Below, in pieces: positions 1 through 8,595 of a stretch of DNA of 64,000 nt. The translations under genes and the position numbers were made by a program. The DNA is taken from positions 2,309,001-2,373,000 of the forward strand of contig NZ_JAKFIA010000001.1 in NCBI RefSeq assembly GCF_022569295.1. Direction: 5' to 3'. The stretch is from Pedomonas mirosovicensis (GTDB lineage Bacteria; Pseudomonadota; Alphaproteobacteria; Sphingomonadales; Sphingomonadaceae). How positions within the stretch are numbered: the first letter of the stretch is position 1; each line of letters opens with the position of its first letter. Under the pieces are notes generated by a model that worked only from the letters and a program-made list of their open reading frames with translations, was not told the DNA's origin and did no database searches.

Positions 1-1274
1 GCTGGATCGAGGCGAGCGACTTCAAACCCAAGGCCGGTGAATTGCTGCTGCTGCCCGGCGCTGACGGCCAACCGGCAGGCGCGGTGCTGGGCGTCGGCAA
101 GGCGGACAGGCTCGGGCCCTGGGATCTGGCCCCTGCGAGCGCCAAGCTCCCCGCCGGGCGCTACCGGCTGATGGCGGAGGGCGCAAGCCTTGGCCACAGC
201 CTCGTCGGCTGGATGCTCGCCCACTACCGGTTCGACCGCTACAAGTCCGAGCAGAACGGCAGCCAGCCGCGCATTCTCGTGGTGCCGGAAGGCCTGCCGG
301 TGAAGGAAAGCCTGCGGCTGGCCGAGGCGATCGCGCTGGTGCGCGACCTTGTGAACACCCCCGCCAGCGACATGGGGCCGGAAGCGCTGGCCCAGGCCGT
401 GCGGGCAAGCGTGGAGCCGTTTGGCGCGAAGGTCCGCGAGATCGTGGGCGATGACCTGCTTGAGGCGGGCTTTCCGGCTGTTCACGCCGTCGGCCGCGCG
501 TCTTCCCAGCCCCCGCGCCTTCTCGACGTGACCTGGGGCAGCGAGAGCAATCCCAAGCTCACCCTTGTGGGCAAGGGCGTCACCTTCGATACCGGCGGGC
601 TCGATATCAAGCCGTCCTCCGCCATGCTGCTGATGAAGAAGGACATGGGCGGCGCGGCTCATGCCCTGGCGCTCGCCCGGCTGGTGATGGAGGCCGGGTT
701 GCCGGTGCGGCTGCGGCTCATCATCCCGGCAGTGGAGAACGCCGTCTCCGGCAATTCCTTCCGCCCCGGCGACATTCTCAAGACCCGAAAAGGCATCTCG
801 GTTGAGGTCGGCAACACGGATGCCGAGGGCCGCCTCATCCTCTGCGACGCGCTGGCGCTCGCCACCGAGGAGCAGCCGGACCTTTTGCTCGATTTCGCGA
901 CGCTGACCGGCGCGGCCCGCGTGGCGCTGGGGCCGGAGCTGCCCGCCCTGTTCACGCCCGACGATGCGCTTGCCGCCGACCTTGCCCGCCACGGCGAGGC
1001 GGTTTCCGACCCACTGTGGCGCCTGCCGCTGTGGGAGCCCTACCGCGAAATGCTCAATTCCCCGGTGGCGGATATCAACAACGCGGGCGAAGGCGGCTTC
1101 GCCGGGGCCATTACCGCGGCCTTGTTCCTCCAGCGTTTTGTCCCTCAAGGCACACCTTGGGCGCACTTCGACCTCTACGCCTGGACCAACGCAAACCGCC
1201 CGGCGCGACCAAAAGGCGGTGAAGCGATGATCCTGCGCGCGTGCTGGGCGTTGTTAGCGTCACGATACGCCTGA
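1..1274 (+). CDS. Leucyl aminopeptidase family (M17) protein, 5'-truncated by window edge
   Basis: The reading frame is open from base 3, so the gene starts before the window and about 423 residues are visible. M17 enzymes are cytosolic di-metal peptidases that remove N-terminal residues from peptides. The signature is present: VGKGVTFDTGG (about 570-600) with the catalytic Lys and metal-binding Asp, KKDMGGAA just after it, and NTDAEGRL (about 813-836) with the Asp/Glu metal ligands and catalytic Arg. The C-terminal half is complete and ends normally. A T-rich stretch after the stop (1298-1322) may help termination. In alphaproteobacteria M17 genes often sit beside an NlpC/P60 gene, as here, but with a MarR gene between them. 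Family assignment is firm; the exact substrate (PepA-like or a divergent paralogue) is not. Confidence 0.93.
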   Translation, partial: WIEASDFKPKAGELLLLPGADGQPAGAVLGVGKADRLGPWDLAPASAKLPAGRYRLMAEGASLGHSLVGWMLAHYRFDRYKSEQNGSQPRILVVPEGLPVKESLRLAEAIALVRDLVNTPASDMGPEALAQAVRASVEPFGAKVREIVGDDLLEAGFPAVHAVGRASSQPPRLLDVTWGSESNPKLTLVGKGVTFDTGGLDIKPSSAMLLMKKDMGGAAHALALARLVMEAGLPVRLRLIIPAVENAVSGNSFRPGDILKTRKGISVEVGNTDAEGRLILCDALALATEEQPDLLLDFATLTGAARVALGPELPALFTPDDALAADLARHGEAVSDPLWRLPLWEPYREMLNSPVADINNAGEGGFAGAITAALFLQRFVPQGTPWAHFDLYAWTNANRPARPKGGEAMILRACWALLASRYA

Positions 1275-1418
1275 CGTTTGGGCGTCTCCGTTTTCTTTTT
1301 CGGCTTTTTTGCGCGTTTTTTTCGTTGGCGCAGGGAGCCACTTGGTGTCGCCGACGTTTTGTTAAGGGACTTTAACGGAATCTGCCCCACCCCCGTGGGC
1401 AGCTTGGAGGAGATGCTC

Positions 1419-1826
1419 ATGGCCCCTAGCTTTGAAAGCGACGACGCGATGATGGCGCCGCTTCGGGAATGGATGCATACCTTGATTAGCTTCGTGCAGT
1501 CCGACCAGCCCGACCTGACCAACCGGCAAATGGCGATCCTGCTGATTGTCTACCTGATGGATGGTCCGCACACGGTGCGGGGCCTGGCTGCCCGACTCAA
1601 GGTGTCAAAGCCCGTCGTCACCCGCGCGCTCAATACCCTGGGGGCGATCGGCTATGTCCGGCGCCAGAAGGATGAATCCGACCTGCGGAATATATTTGTT
1701 GAAAGAACCGAGGCAGGTCATGCATTCCTTCGGGAATATGCCGAACGGATCACAGCCTCGCGGGCCTATGCCAACCAGCCAAGGGAAAACCACGCCGGAC
1801 AGGGCATCCGCCCCACCCTTGAATAG
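1419..1826 (+). CDS. MarR-family winged-helix transcriptional regulator
   Basis: A 135-residue protein with a winged-helix DNA-binding domain. LTNRQMAILLIVYLMDGPHT is the leading helix, VRGLAARLKVSKPVVTRAL the recognition HTH, and the wing follows (RRQKDESDLRNIFVERTEAG). A GGAGG at 1406-1410 lies eight bases before the second of two in-frame ATGs, so the second (1419) was chosen over 1413. The final 59 bases overlap the start of the downstream NlpC/P60 gene in another frame, which suggests translational coupling. MarR proteins usually bind as dimers near their own promoter and respond to small molecules; no ligand can be inferred. It probably belongs to the same transcription unit as the NlpC/P60 gene. 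Confidence 0.82.
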   Translation: MAPSFESDDAMMAPLREWMHTLISFVQSDQPDLTNRQMAILLIVYLMDGPHTVRGLAARLKVSKPVVTRALNTLGAIGYVRRQKDESDLRNIFVERTEAGHAFLREYAERITASRAYANQPRENHAGQGIRPTLE

Positions 1827-2706
1827 TCGGGCGCATGTGACCCGCCGCAGCGAGTCCCTCGACCTGAGGGTGGTCGCCTGGCGGCCCGACCTTGCCGACG
1901 TGCGGCTCTATGGCCAGCTGGCGGCGCACAGCTATGTGGAGCCCGCGCCCGCCACCTGCCGCGTGCCGGTGGCCGCCGTGCGGCGCGCGCCGGACAGGGA
2001 GGCCGAGCAGATCTCCCAGTTGCTGCTGGGCGAGACGTTTCATGTGCTCGAGATCGGCGAGACCTGGGCCTGGGGCTTCTGCGGCCACGACCGTTACGTG
2101 GGCTATGTGGAGGCCGCATGCCTTGACCACGCGGGTCAGCCGCATGCGCCGACTCACTGGGTCTCGGCGCCGCAGGGGCTGGTGTTCGCCGCCCCCAGCA
2201 TCAAGACGGCCCTGCGGCTAAGCGTGCCCCTTGGCGCGCGGCTGGCATTGGCCGAACACGACGAGAAGTTCTTCGCCCTCATGGATGGGAGCGGCTTCAT
2301 CCACCGCCGCCACGCGCGGCCGCTGGATAGCTGGGCCACGGACCCCGTCACCGTTGCCGAGGGCCTCCTGGGCACGCCCTACCTGTGGGGCGGGCGCACG
2401 CGGGCGGGTATCGACTGCTCCGGCCTCGTGCAGCAGGCGCTGATGGCCTGCGGCATCGAAGCCCCCCGCGACAGCGACCAGCAGCAGGCGCTGGGCCAGC
2501 CCGTGCCCGAGCGCGACTGGAGCGCCCTGCGGCGCGGCGACATCGTGTTCTTTCCCGGCCATGTGGGGCTGATGGCGGACGAGAGCCGCCTCCTCCACGC
2601 CAACGCCTTCTGGATGAGCACCGTCATCGAGCCGCTGGCGGATGTGGTCGAGCGCCTGAAACCGGACCTTGAGGCACCCATCACCTGCGTGCGCCGCCTG
2701 GCCTGA
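1768..2706 (+). CDS. NlpC/P60 family cell-wall peptidase with SH3-like domains
   Basis: About 312 residues. The C-terminal third is an NlpC/P60 cysteine peptidase domain: GTPYLWGGRTRAGIDCSGLV carries the catalytic Cys in the DCSG motif, and GHVGLMAD carries the catalytic His. The N-terminal part looks like two bacterial SH3-type modules (for example the region around VPVAAVRRAPDREAEQ to YVGYVEAACL). Such enzymes cleave the stem peptide of peptidoglycan, typically between D-Glu and the diamino acid. No signal peptide is visible, which is usual for the alphaproteobacterial form that sits next to an M17 aminopeptidase and may act in muropeptide recycling. The start is uncertain: ATG at 1768 overlaps the MarR gene, and a GTG at 1837 lies just after the MarR stop. 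Neither has a strong ribosome site. Confidence 0.88.
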   Translation: MPTSQGKTTPDRASAPPLNSRAHVTRRSESLDLRVVAWRPDLADVRLYGQLAAHSYVEPAPATCRVPVAAVRRAPDREAEQISQLLLGETFHVLEIGETWAWGFCGHDRYVGYVEAACLDHAGQPHAPTHWVSAPQGLVFAAPSIKTALRLSVPLGARLALAEHDEKFFALMDGSGFIHRRHARPLDSWATDPVTVAEGLLGTPYLWGGRTRAGIDCSGLVQQALMACGIEAPRDSDQQQALGQPVPERDWSALRRGDIVFFPGHVGLMADESRLLHANAFWMSTVIEPLADVVERLKPDLEAPITCVRRLA

Positions 2707-3037
2707 AGGACAAACAGGCGAAACCCACCCTTGGCATAGCCCGTAAAACCCCGTAGAGGCACCTTACAGCGCGATTCCAAGCCTGGCCGCCACCACCCTA
2801 GCGCGGATAGGCAAAAACCTTTCTACGGGCGTTTAAACCGCCTTAGCGGCGATTTGCCTGTTTGGTTATTTTTCTTGGTTCGTTTGGTTTTTTGCAGGCG
2901 GGGCCCACCCCCTCCTGACACCCCCCTGCATGGGCCGCCGAGCCTGCCGGTTTAGCCGTTGACGCGCCAGTTCGACCGGGCGCGTCCCGCTCAAAGCGAA
3001 GGGGAGATCGCAAGGAAGCCCCTTCCAAAGCCCCATA
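2707..3037. other. Gene-free interval after the NlpC/P60 gene
   Basis: No convincing coding frame is visible here. The interval includes a markedly T-rich stretch on the + strand (about 2856-2896, several runs of T and GTTT) which may serve as a terminator region for the upstream gene. The rest looks non-coding. Confidence 0.5.
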
Positions 3038-3075
3038 GAAAAAGGGCAGCCCGGTCGCCCGGACTGCCCTTTTTC
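3038..3075 (-). terminator. Bidirectional intrinsic terminator after the cytochrome c gene
   Basis: An inverted repeat (AAAGGGCAG at 3041-3049 pairing with CTGCCCTTT at 3064-3072, with further GC pairing inside) is flanked by A-runs on the left and T-runs on the right. It therefore reads as a rho-independent terminator on both strands. It lies about 30 bases after the stop codon of the minus-strand cytochrome gene. Confidence 0.85.
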
Positions 3076-3103
3076 TGTTCTTTCGCGCCGAAGCGCCGGA
3101 GCC

Positions 3104-3829
3104 TTAGTGGCTGCCGTTGCTGTCCGGCTGGGCCGGGCTGGCGGACTGGGTCACCGGGGTGCCCGAAGTCTTCGGCTCTGCACCGGCCGTGTCGACGCCC
3201 GGAGCCTTTTCGGCGCCGGCGGCCTGCTGCGCCTCTGCGGAGGTTTCGCTGCCGGCCTCGTCGGACGCCACCTGTTCCTTCGCCGGCGGCTCGGGCAGCG
3301 GCAGCGGCTTGTCGCTGTTCTGGTTCAGGAAGGCCAGCAGGTTGGCGCGATCCGAACCCTTGGAGATGCCGGCGAACGACATCTTGTTGCCCGGAATGGC
3401 CGCCCGCGGATTGGCGATCCAGTGATCCAGGGCTTCCCAGGTCCAGGGCTCGCCCTTCTTAGCCAGCATGGCGTCGGAGTAACCGAAGCCCGCCGCATGG
3501 GCATGAACGCCGCCGACGATACCATAGAGATTCGGGCCGGTCTTGTTCGGACCACCCTTCTCGACGGTGTGGCAGGTCTGACATTTCTTGAAGACGCTTG
3601 CGCCCTTCTCGGCCGACGCCGTCTGCAGCAGCTCGGCGATCGACGGACCCTTGTCCTCGGTCGCGGCCGCGGCGTCACCGCCCTCGGCCTCAACGCCCTC
3701 GATCGGGTACGCCCGTTCCTCGGGCGCATGCGGCTTGTAGACTTCGCCAGTTACAATGATGGCAACCAGGATGCCGATAGCAGCCAGAAGACCCCCGGCC
3801 GCGTACTTATTCCACTCAAAACCGTCCAC
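3104..3829 (-). CDS. Membrane-anchored class I cytochrome c with an acidic C-terminal tail
   Basis: A 241-residue electron carrier expected to face the periplasm and be tethered to the inner membrane. Residues 10-28 form one hydrophobic helix with no cleavage site (an uncleaved anchor). The haem motif CQTCH is at 83-87 and the Met ligand lies in NKMSFAG (Met150). After the haem domain comes a tail of roughly 70 residues, rich in Ala, Glu, Ser and Pro and apparently disordered. The start is a GTG with a strong GGAGG six bases upstream, which excludes longer frames. Membrane-bound cytochromes of this kind (CycM-like) shuttle electrons between complex III and terminal oxidases. It is divergent from pheA, an arrangement I recall from sphingomonads. 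Confidence 0.92.
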   Translation of the reverse strand: MDGFEWNKYAAGGLLAAIGILVAIIVTGEVYKPHAPEERAYPIEGVEAEGGDAAAATEDKGPSIAELLQTASAEKGASVFKKCQTCHTVEKGGPNKTGPNLYGIVGGVHAHAAGFGYSDAMLAKKGEPWTWEALDHWIANPRAAIPGNKMSFAGISKGSDRANLLAFLNQNSDKPLPLPEPPAKEQVASDEAGSETSAEAQQAAGAEKAPGVDTAGAEPKTSGTPVTQSASPAQPDSNGSH

Positions 3830-3957
3830 GCTTGTCCTCCAGCGGACCCCCAAATTCGGCGCGCACCATAGTTGCCGCTTTTGTCTGAGGCAAGGCGCAA
3901 GTCGTCGCAACCTGTTTCGCCTGGCTTACGCTGCGAAAAGTCGCGCAAATCCAGCCC

Positions 3958-3986
3958 TTGACGGTGGTTGGCGCGGCCTACATAAC
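3958..3986 (+). promoter_or_regulatory. Sigma70-type promoter for pheA, probably leaderless
   Basis: TTGACG (3958-3963) and CATAAC (3981-3986) are separated by exactly 17 bases. Transcription would begin around 3992-3994, only two to four bases before the pheA ATG at 3996, so the mRNA is predicted to be leaderless or nearly so. No Shine-Dalgarno sequence precedes the ATG, which is consistent. Confidence 0.55.
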
Positions 3987-3995
3987 CGCCGCATC

Positions 3996-4928
3996 ATGCA
4001 GATTTATCCGGAACCCGCGCGCGAGCTGGTCTCGCGCATGACCGCCAAGGCCACCGCGCTTCCCTCGCAAGCCGTGGCTTTCCAGGGCGCGCCCGGCGCC
4101 TTCTCCCACCTGGCCACCTGCCAGGTGTTTCCGGAAGGGCTGCCCCTGCCCTGCTTTTCCTTCGACGAGGCCTTCGAGGCGGTGGAGAGCGGCAAGGCCG
4201 ACCGCGCCGTCATTCCCATCGAGAACAGCTACGCGGGCCGAGTTGCCGAAATCCACTTCCTGCTGCCCGCCTCGAGGCTCCACATCGTGGGCGAGCACTT
4301 CCTGCGCGTGCGCCACAGCCTGCTGGCCCCGAAGGGCGCCAAGCTGGAAAACGTGCGCCAAGCCTTCAGCCACCCGCAGGCGCTGAGCCAGACCCGCAAG
4401 TGGTGCGCGGCGCGCGGCATCGACCAGGTGCCCTACGCCGACACGGCGGGCGCAGCCGCGCTGGTGGCCGAAAAGCAGGAGCCGGGCACGTCCGCCGTCG
4501 CCTCCAGCTTCGCCGGGCAGATTTACGACCTCGACATCCTGGCCGAAGGCATCGAGGACGTGGCGCACAACACCACCCGCTTCGTGGTGCTGGCGCGCGA
4601 GCCCATCACGCCGGACCCCGCCAAGGGCCCGCTGATGACCACCATCTTCTTCGAGGTGCGGAACATCCCCGCCGCCCTGTTCAAGGCGCTGGGAGGCTTC
4701 GCCACCAACGGCATCAACATCACCAAGCTGGAAAGCTACCAGCGCGAGGGCACCTTCACCGCCACCGATTTCTTCGCGGATTTCGAGGGCTCGCCGGAAG
4801 ACCCCGCCGTCCAGCGCGCGCTGGAGGAACTGGAATTCCACTCCAAGCGCCTGCGGATCTTCGGCACCTACGCGCAGGCCCTCACCCGCCTGCACCCGGA
4901 CGCGCTGGACGAGCAGGCGAGCGGCTGA
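3996..4928 (+). CDS. pheA: Prephenate dehydratase (monofunctional) with ACT domain
   Basis: A 310-residue cytosolic enzyme that converts prephenate to phenylpyruvate, the committed step to phenylalanine. The periplasmic-binding-like catalytic domain spans about residues 27-205 and carries VAFQGAPGAFSH at its start, IPIENSYAG, and the catalytic NTTRF motif (TTRF at 193-196). An ACT domain (about 214-290) has the phenylalanine-binding region as ITKLESYQREG, a variant of the usual ESRP. Allosteric feedback inhibition is therefore expected, though the substitution could alter its strength. There is no chorismate mutase domain, so that activity must be encoded elsewhere. The ATG follows a good promoter directly. 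Confidence 0.96.
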   Translation: MQIYPEPARELVSRMTAKATALPSQAVAFQGAPGAFSHLATCQVFPEGLPLPCFSFDEAFEAVESGKADRAVIPIENSYAGRVAEIHFLLPASRLHIVGEHFLRVRHSLLAPKGAKLENVRQAFSHPQALSQTRKWCAARGIDQVPYADTAGAAALVAEKQEPGTSAVASSFAGQIYDLDILAEGIEDVAHNTTRFVVLAREPITPDPAKGPLMTTIFFEVRNIPAALFKALGGFATNGINITKLESYQREGTFTATDFFADFEGSPEDPAVQRALEELEFHSKRLRIFGTYAQALTRLHPDALDEQASG

Positions 4929-4932
4929 TTTT

Positions 4933-5229
4933 TCAGGCCGCGCCATCCAGCAGGAAATTGTTCTCGGGCGTCGCCATGCGGAAGGCGACGACCGTGCGCT
5001 CGCCGTAAGCCCCGGCCGCCGCGAACGGATCGCTGGCGGCCAGCCGCTCGGCCTCCGCCTGCGAGGCGCAGCGCAGCACGATCAGCGCCGTACCGTCCGC
5101 GCACGGGCCGCACAGCACCAGCTGGCCCGCCTCGTGCAGGGAGCGCAGCCAGGCGACATGCGCCGCCACCAGCGGCGGCGTCATACGTTCGGGCTGCGCG
5201 CCTCCAAGCCTGACGACAAAGTGGCTCAT
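4933..5229 (-). CDS. YCII-related domain protein
   Basis: A 98-residue protein with the ferredoxin-like YCII fold: MSHFVVRL at the N-terminus, HVAWLRSLHEAGQLVLCGP with the conserved His and Gly-Pro, and the SDPFAAAGAY segment with the conserved Asp-Pro. YCII proteins are small putative enzymes of mostly unknown function; the His and Asp are thought to be an active-site pair. Its ATG is embedded in an ATGA overlap with the nudC stop and has a GGAGG just upstream, so it is the second gene of a nudC operon. It ends four bases from the convergent pheA gene. Confidence 0.87.
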   Translation of the reverse strand: MSHFVVRLGGAQPERMTPPLVAAHVAWLRSLHEAGQLVLCGPCADGTALIVLRCASQAEAERLAASDPFAAAGAYGERTVVAFRMATPENNFLLDGAA

Positions 5230-6167
5230 GCTTCTCCTCCCAGCCCCGCCCATGCCTCCAGGAGCTGGCGGGCGATGGCGATGCGGGTGGGGCTGTTGAA
5301 CGGCCCCTCGCCCCTAAGGGCGGCGCGTACTTCCGAACGGGTGAACCAGCGGGCGTCCTCCAGTTCAGTTTCATCGATTCGGATATCGCGCGACAGCGCC
5401 TCGGCGAAGCAGCCGACCATGAGATTGTTGGGGAACGGCCAGGGCTGGCTGGCGACATAGCGCACGCGGCCCACCCGGATGCCCGCCTCTTCCCACACCT
5501 CGCGGCGCACGGCCTCTTCGAGGCTTTCGCCCGGCTCCACGAAGCCGGCCAGCGCCGAATACATGCCCGGCGCGAAGTGGGGCTGGCGGCCGACGAGGCA
5601 GCTGTCGCCGTCCACCACCAGCATGATGGCAACCGGATCGACGCGGGGGAAATGCTCCGCCCCGCAGGCAGGGTTTCCGCACAGGCGGGCGTAGCCACCC
5701 TTGTCGATGCGCGTGGGGTTGCCGCAGTTGGGGCAGAAATGGTGGCGGCTGTGCCAGGCCAGCAGCGAGCGCGCCTGGCCCAGAATGGCAACGCGGTGAT
5801 CCCCGCCCATGGCGATGGCGACGGCGCGGGCCTCCCACGGCTCGCTGTCCGCAATGGCCTCGGGCGCGAGGTTGACGGCGAAGTGGGGAATGCCGTCAGC
5901 ATCCAGCCCGAGGAACACCCAGTCGTTGCCAGGCTGGATTGCCCGCTCGGCAGCGTCCCGCCCGTGCCACAAGAGGTCCGGCGCGCCATCTTCCACCCGC
6001 ACGAAGGGTTTTAATTCCTGCAGCAGCATCCAGCGCACATCCGGGCGCTGGCGCATGGCGGCGATCCAGGCAGGATCGCGGCGCAGCTCGTCGGTGCGGT
6101 CAAGCGTGCCGCCGGTGAAGCCCAGTTGCCCTGTGGGCAGCGGCGCGGTGAAGGGGTCTGCAATCAT
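5226..6167 (-). CDS. nudC: NAD(H) pyrophosphatase / decapping Nudix hydrolase
   Basis: A 313-residue Nudix hydrolase that splits NAD(H) into NMN(H) and AMP and, in characterised homologues, removes NAD caps from RNA. A zinc ribbon has Cys at 145, 148, 163 and 168. The Nudix box GFVEPGESLEEAVRREVWEE starts near 208, with its hydrolytic Glu residues. The NudC-specific motif SQPWPFP is at 240-246 (followed by NN rather than S). The start is the ATG at 6167, preceded by GTA; an AGGGA lies a little further upstream. A longer open frame into the SRP RNA gene is spurious. It is followed by a translationally coupled YCII gene. Confidence 0.94.
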   Translation of the reverse strand: MIADPFTAPLPTGQLGFTGGTLDRTDELRRDPAWIAAMRQRPDVRWMLLQELKPFVRVEDGAPDLLWHGRDAAERAIQPGNDWVFLGLDADGIPHFAVNLAPEAIADSEPWEARAVAIAMGGDHRVAILGQARSLLAWHSRHHFCPNCGNPTRIDKGGYARLCGNPACGAEHFPRVDPVAIMLVVDGDSCLVGRQPHFAPGMYSALAGFVEPGESLEEAVRREVWEEAGIRVGRVRYVASQPWPFPNNLMVGCFAEALSRDIRIDETELEDARWFTRSEVRAALRGEGPFNSPTRIAIARQLLEAWAGLGGEA

Positions 6168-6260
6168 TACGGAAATTCCCTGAATTCGGCCTGCACAGTG
6201 CCCCTTCCGGCGAGATTTGTGCAAGCACCTGTTGCGCTCGGCGGCAATTCGTGGAAAACG

Positions 6261-6360
6261 GGGGCTGGGAGTCGGGGCGGGCAGGCCGCTCGCCAACCCG
6301 GTCAGGTCCGGAAGGAAGCAGCCGCAACGATTCCGGTCTGGGTCGTTCCCGGCTCCCACC
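6261..6360 (+). ncRNA. ffs: Small signal recognition particle RNA (4.5S type)
   Basis: The invariant SRP domain IV loop region GGTCAGGTCCGGAAGGAAGC is present at 6300-6319 followed by AGCC, and the 5' GGGGGCTGGGAG pairs with the 3' end CTCCC to close the rod. The RNA binds Ffh and FtsY and directs ribosomes making membrane proteins. It lies 21 bases before dnaX, the classic ffs-dnaX-ebfC order. The ends are inferred from pairing and may be off by a few bases. Confidence 0.93.
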
Positions 6361-6381
6361 TGAAACCAGACTGGCCAAGGA

Positions 6382-8127
6382 ATGACTGACACACCCGCGC
6401 CCGAGGCATACCGCGTACTCGCGCGGAAATACCGCCCCTCCACATTCGAGGCTCTCATCGGCCAGGATGCCATGGTGCGGACGCTGGCCAACGCCATCGA
6501 GACCGGCCGTCTGGCCCATGCCTTCCTGCTCACCGGCGTTCGCGGCGTCGGCAAGACCTCCACCGCCCGCCTCATCGCCAAGGCGCTGAACTGCGTCGGC
6601 CCCGACGGCACGGGCGGCCCCACCATTTCGCCGTGCGGCGTGTGCGAGCCCTGCCGGGCGATCAGCGAATCCCGTCACATCGATGTCGTCGAGATGGACG
6701 CCGCCTCCCGCACCGGCATCGACGACGTGCGCGAGATCATCGACGCGGTGCGCTACGCAGCGGTTTCGGCGCGTTATAAAGTTTACATCATCGACGAAGT
6801 TCACATGCTCTCGAAGGCGGCGTTCAACGCGCTTTTGAAGACGCTGGAAGAGCCGCCCGCGCATGTGAAGTTCCTGTTCGCCACCACCGAAATCCGGAAA
6901 GTTCCGGTGACGGTGCTCTCCCGCTGCCAGCGGTTCGATTTGAAGCGCATCCCAACCGAAACTCTGGCCGCCCACTTCCAGTCCATCGTGGAAAAGGAAG
7001 GGGCCACGGCCGAGCCGGAGGCGCTGACCATCATCGCCCGCGCCGCCGAGGGTTCGGTGCGCGACGGGCTTTCGATTCTCGACCAGGCCATCGCCCACGG
7101 CGGTGGCATGGTGACGGCGGCGGCCGTGCGCGACATGATCGGCCTTGCTGACCGGGCGCTGATCGCCGACCTGATGGCCCACATTCTGGAAGGCGCGCCC
7201 AAACCGGCGCTCGCCAACCTGCGCCGCCAATACGAGGCGGGCGCGGACCCGGCGACGATCCTTCAGGATTTGCTGGAGTTGGTCCACGCGCTCACCCGTC
7301 TCAAGCTCGCCCCCGAGGAAGACGCCGACGGGCTGGCGGAGGCCGAGCGCACCCGCGCCCTCCAGTGGGTTGAAACGCTGGGCTTTGCCGCGCTGCACCG
7401 GCTGTGGCAGCTGCTGCTGAAGGGCTTGCAGGAGACGCAGAACGCCCCCTCGCCCATCCAGGCGGCGGAAATGGCCGTGCTGCGCCTTATCCACGCGGCC
7501 AGCCTGCCCGACCCGCTGGACCTGTTGAAAAAACTGGAGAACGGCGAGTCCGTCGCCGTGGGCTCCGGGGCGCGCGCCGCCGCGCCCAGCCAGCCCTCGC
7601 CGGTTGCCCGGAGGGAAGAGGCCGCGCCCGCGCCGAGCGCCCCCGCGCCGACGGCCGAGGTTCTGCATCACCCGGCCACCAAGATCGCCCCGCCGCCGAA
7701 TGAGAATGCCCCGGCGGATTTCGAGGCGCTGGTGCGCCTGTTCGAATCGCGCCGTGAGCTGCTGCTGGGCAAGGCGCTGCGGGACGACGCGCATCTGGTG
7801 GCCTATGCCCCCGGCAAGGTGGAACTGCGGCTGACCAATCGCGCCCCGCGCGATCTCGCCCAGCGCATGATGCAGTGCCTGGAGAGCTGGACCGGCACCC
7901 GCTGGCTGGTGAGCCTGAGCCAGGCCGAGGGCCAGATGACCCTGCGCGAGCAGGAAATCGCCCGCCATGAGGCGGAGCGCGCCGAGGTGCTGGCGGACCC
8001 GCTGGTGCGCGCGGCCCTGGAAACTTTTCCCGGCGCGGAGCTTGTCGATTTCAGGTCGGTCGAAAGCGACCCGGCTGGCGATGACGCCACCGATGCGCCC
8101 AACAGCTTGAGGAGTGCTCAGCGATGA
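6382..8127 (+). CDS. dnaX: DNA polymerase III subunits gamma and tau
   Basis: A 581-residue clamp-loader ATPase. Walker [10 protein letters not shown] is at 52-60, four zinc-binding Cys at 71, 85, 88 and 91, and Walker B with sensor region [20 protein letters not shown] from about 136. Domain III (about 250-375) is followed by a Pro/Ala-rich linker and a C-terminal tau-like domain (about 440-560). I saw no obvious A-rich slippery site for a programmed frameshift to gamma, so it may make tau only. An AAGGA lies before the ATG. The stop overlaps the ebfC start as ATGA. Confidence 0.96.
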   Translation: MTDTPAPEAYRVLARKYRPSTFEALIGQDAMVRTLANAIETGRLAHAFLLTGVRGVGKTSTARLIAKALNCVGPDGTGGPTISPCGVCEPCRAISESRHIDVVEMDAASRTGIDDVREIIDAVRYAAVSARYKVYIIDEVHMLSKAAFNALLKTLEEPPAHVKFLFATTEIRKVPVTVLSRCQRFDLKRIPTETLAAHFQSIVEKEGATAEPEALTIIARAAEGSVRDGLSILDQAIAHGGGMVTAAAVRDMIGLADRALIADLMAHILEGAPKPALANLRRQYEAGADPATILQDLLELVHALTRLKLAPEEDADGLAEAERTRALQWVETLGFAALHRLWQLLLKGLQETQNAPSPIQAAEMAVLRLIHAASLPDPLDLLKKLENGESVAVGSGARAAAPSQPSPVARREEAAPAPSAPAPTAEVLHHPATKIAPPPNENAPADFEALVRLFESRRELLLGKALRDDAHLVAYAPGKVELRLTNRAPRDLAQRMMQCLESWTGTRWLVSLSQAEGQMTLREQEIARHEAERAEVLADPLVRAALETFPGAELVDFRSVESDPAGDDATDAPNSLRSAQR

Positions 8128-8444
8128 ACATTCAGGAAATCATGAAGGCCGCGCAGAACATGCAGGCCAAGATGGCCGAAGCGCAGGCCAAGCTGGACAC
8201 CATCGAGGTGGAAGGCCAGTCCGGCGCGGGGCTGGTGAAGGTGACCGCCACCGCCAAGGGCAAGATCGTGCGCGTCTCCATCGACCCGTCGCTGGTCGAC
8301 CCCAACGAGAAGGACGTGCTGGAGGATCTGGTGGCCGCCGCCATCAACGATCTGCGCGCCAAGGCCGACGCCAAGGCGCAGGAGGAAATGGGCAAGCTGA
8401 CCCAGGGCATGCCGCTGCCGCCGGGCATGAAGATGCCGTTCTGA
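8124..8444 (+). CDS. ebfC: YbaB/EbfC nucleoid-associated protein
   Basis: A 106-residue DNA-binding protein of the YbaB/EbfC family, with the family pattern of a helical [20 protein letters not shown] start, a central sheet ([20 protein letters not shown]) and a C-terminal helix ([20 protein letters not shown]). It forms tweezer-like dimers that coat DNA. Start ATG overlaps the dnaX stop, so translation is coupled. In most bacteria recR follows; here a terminator follows and recR is absent from the window. Confidence 0.95.
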   Translation: MNIQEIMKAAQNMQAKMAEAQAKLDTIEVEGQSGAGLVKVTATAKGKIVRVSIDPSLVDPNEKDVLEDLVAAAINDLRAKADAKAQEEMGKLTQGMPLPPGMKMPF

Positions 8445-8470
8445 GCCCATAGCTTGACCTGAAGATCACA

Positions 8471-8508
8471 GACGCCCGGAAGGCCCGCCCTTCCGGGCGT
8501 TTTGTTTT
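8471..8508 (+). terminator. Strong intrinsic terminator of dnaX-ebfC
   Basis: A perfect 12-bp stem (8472-8483 with 8489-8500) with a 5-base loop is followed by TTTGTTTT. The 3' arm and the U-tract are the first copy of the adjoining 18-bp tandem repeat. Confidence 0.92.
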
Positions 8509-8564
8509 GGCCGGGCGTTTTGTTTTGGCCGGGCGTTTTGTTTTGGCCGGGCGTTCTGTTTTGG
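8493..8564. repeat. Four tandem copies of an 18-bp terminator 3'-arm unit
   Basis: The unit CCGGGCGTTTTGTTTTGG occurs at 8493, 8511, 8529 and 8547, head to tail. The first three copies are identical and the fourth has one T-to-C change. Each unit holds the distal part of the terminator's 3' stem arm plus its U-tract. Translation in one frame gives a spurious Phe-Trp-Pro-Gly repeat. Confidence 0.97.
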
Positions 8565-8595
8565 CAGGGGACCTTCCCTTACGTGAAGCCGCCCC

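Noticed and set aside
1273-1325. T-rich stretch after the aminopeptidase as a definite intrinsic terminator
   Set aside because: The preceding dyad (GACG with CGTC) is only four base pairs, too weak to call.
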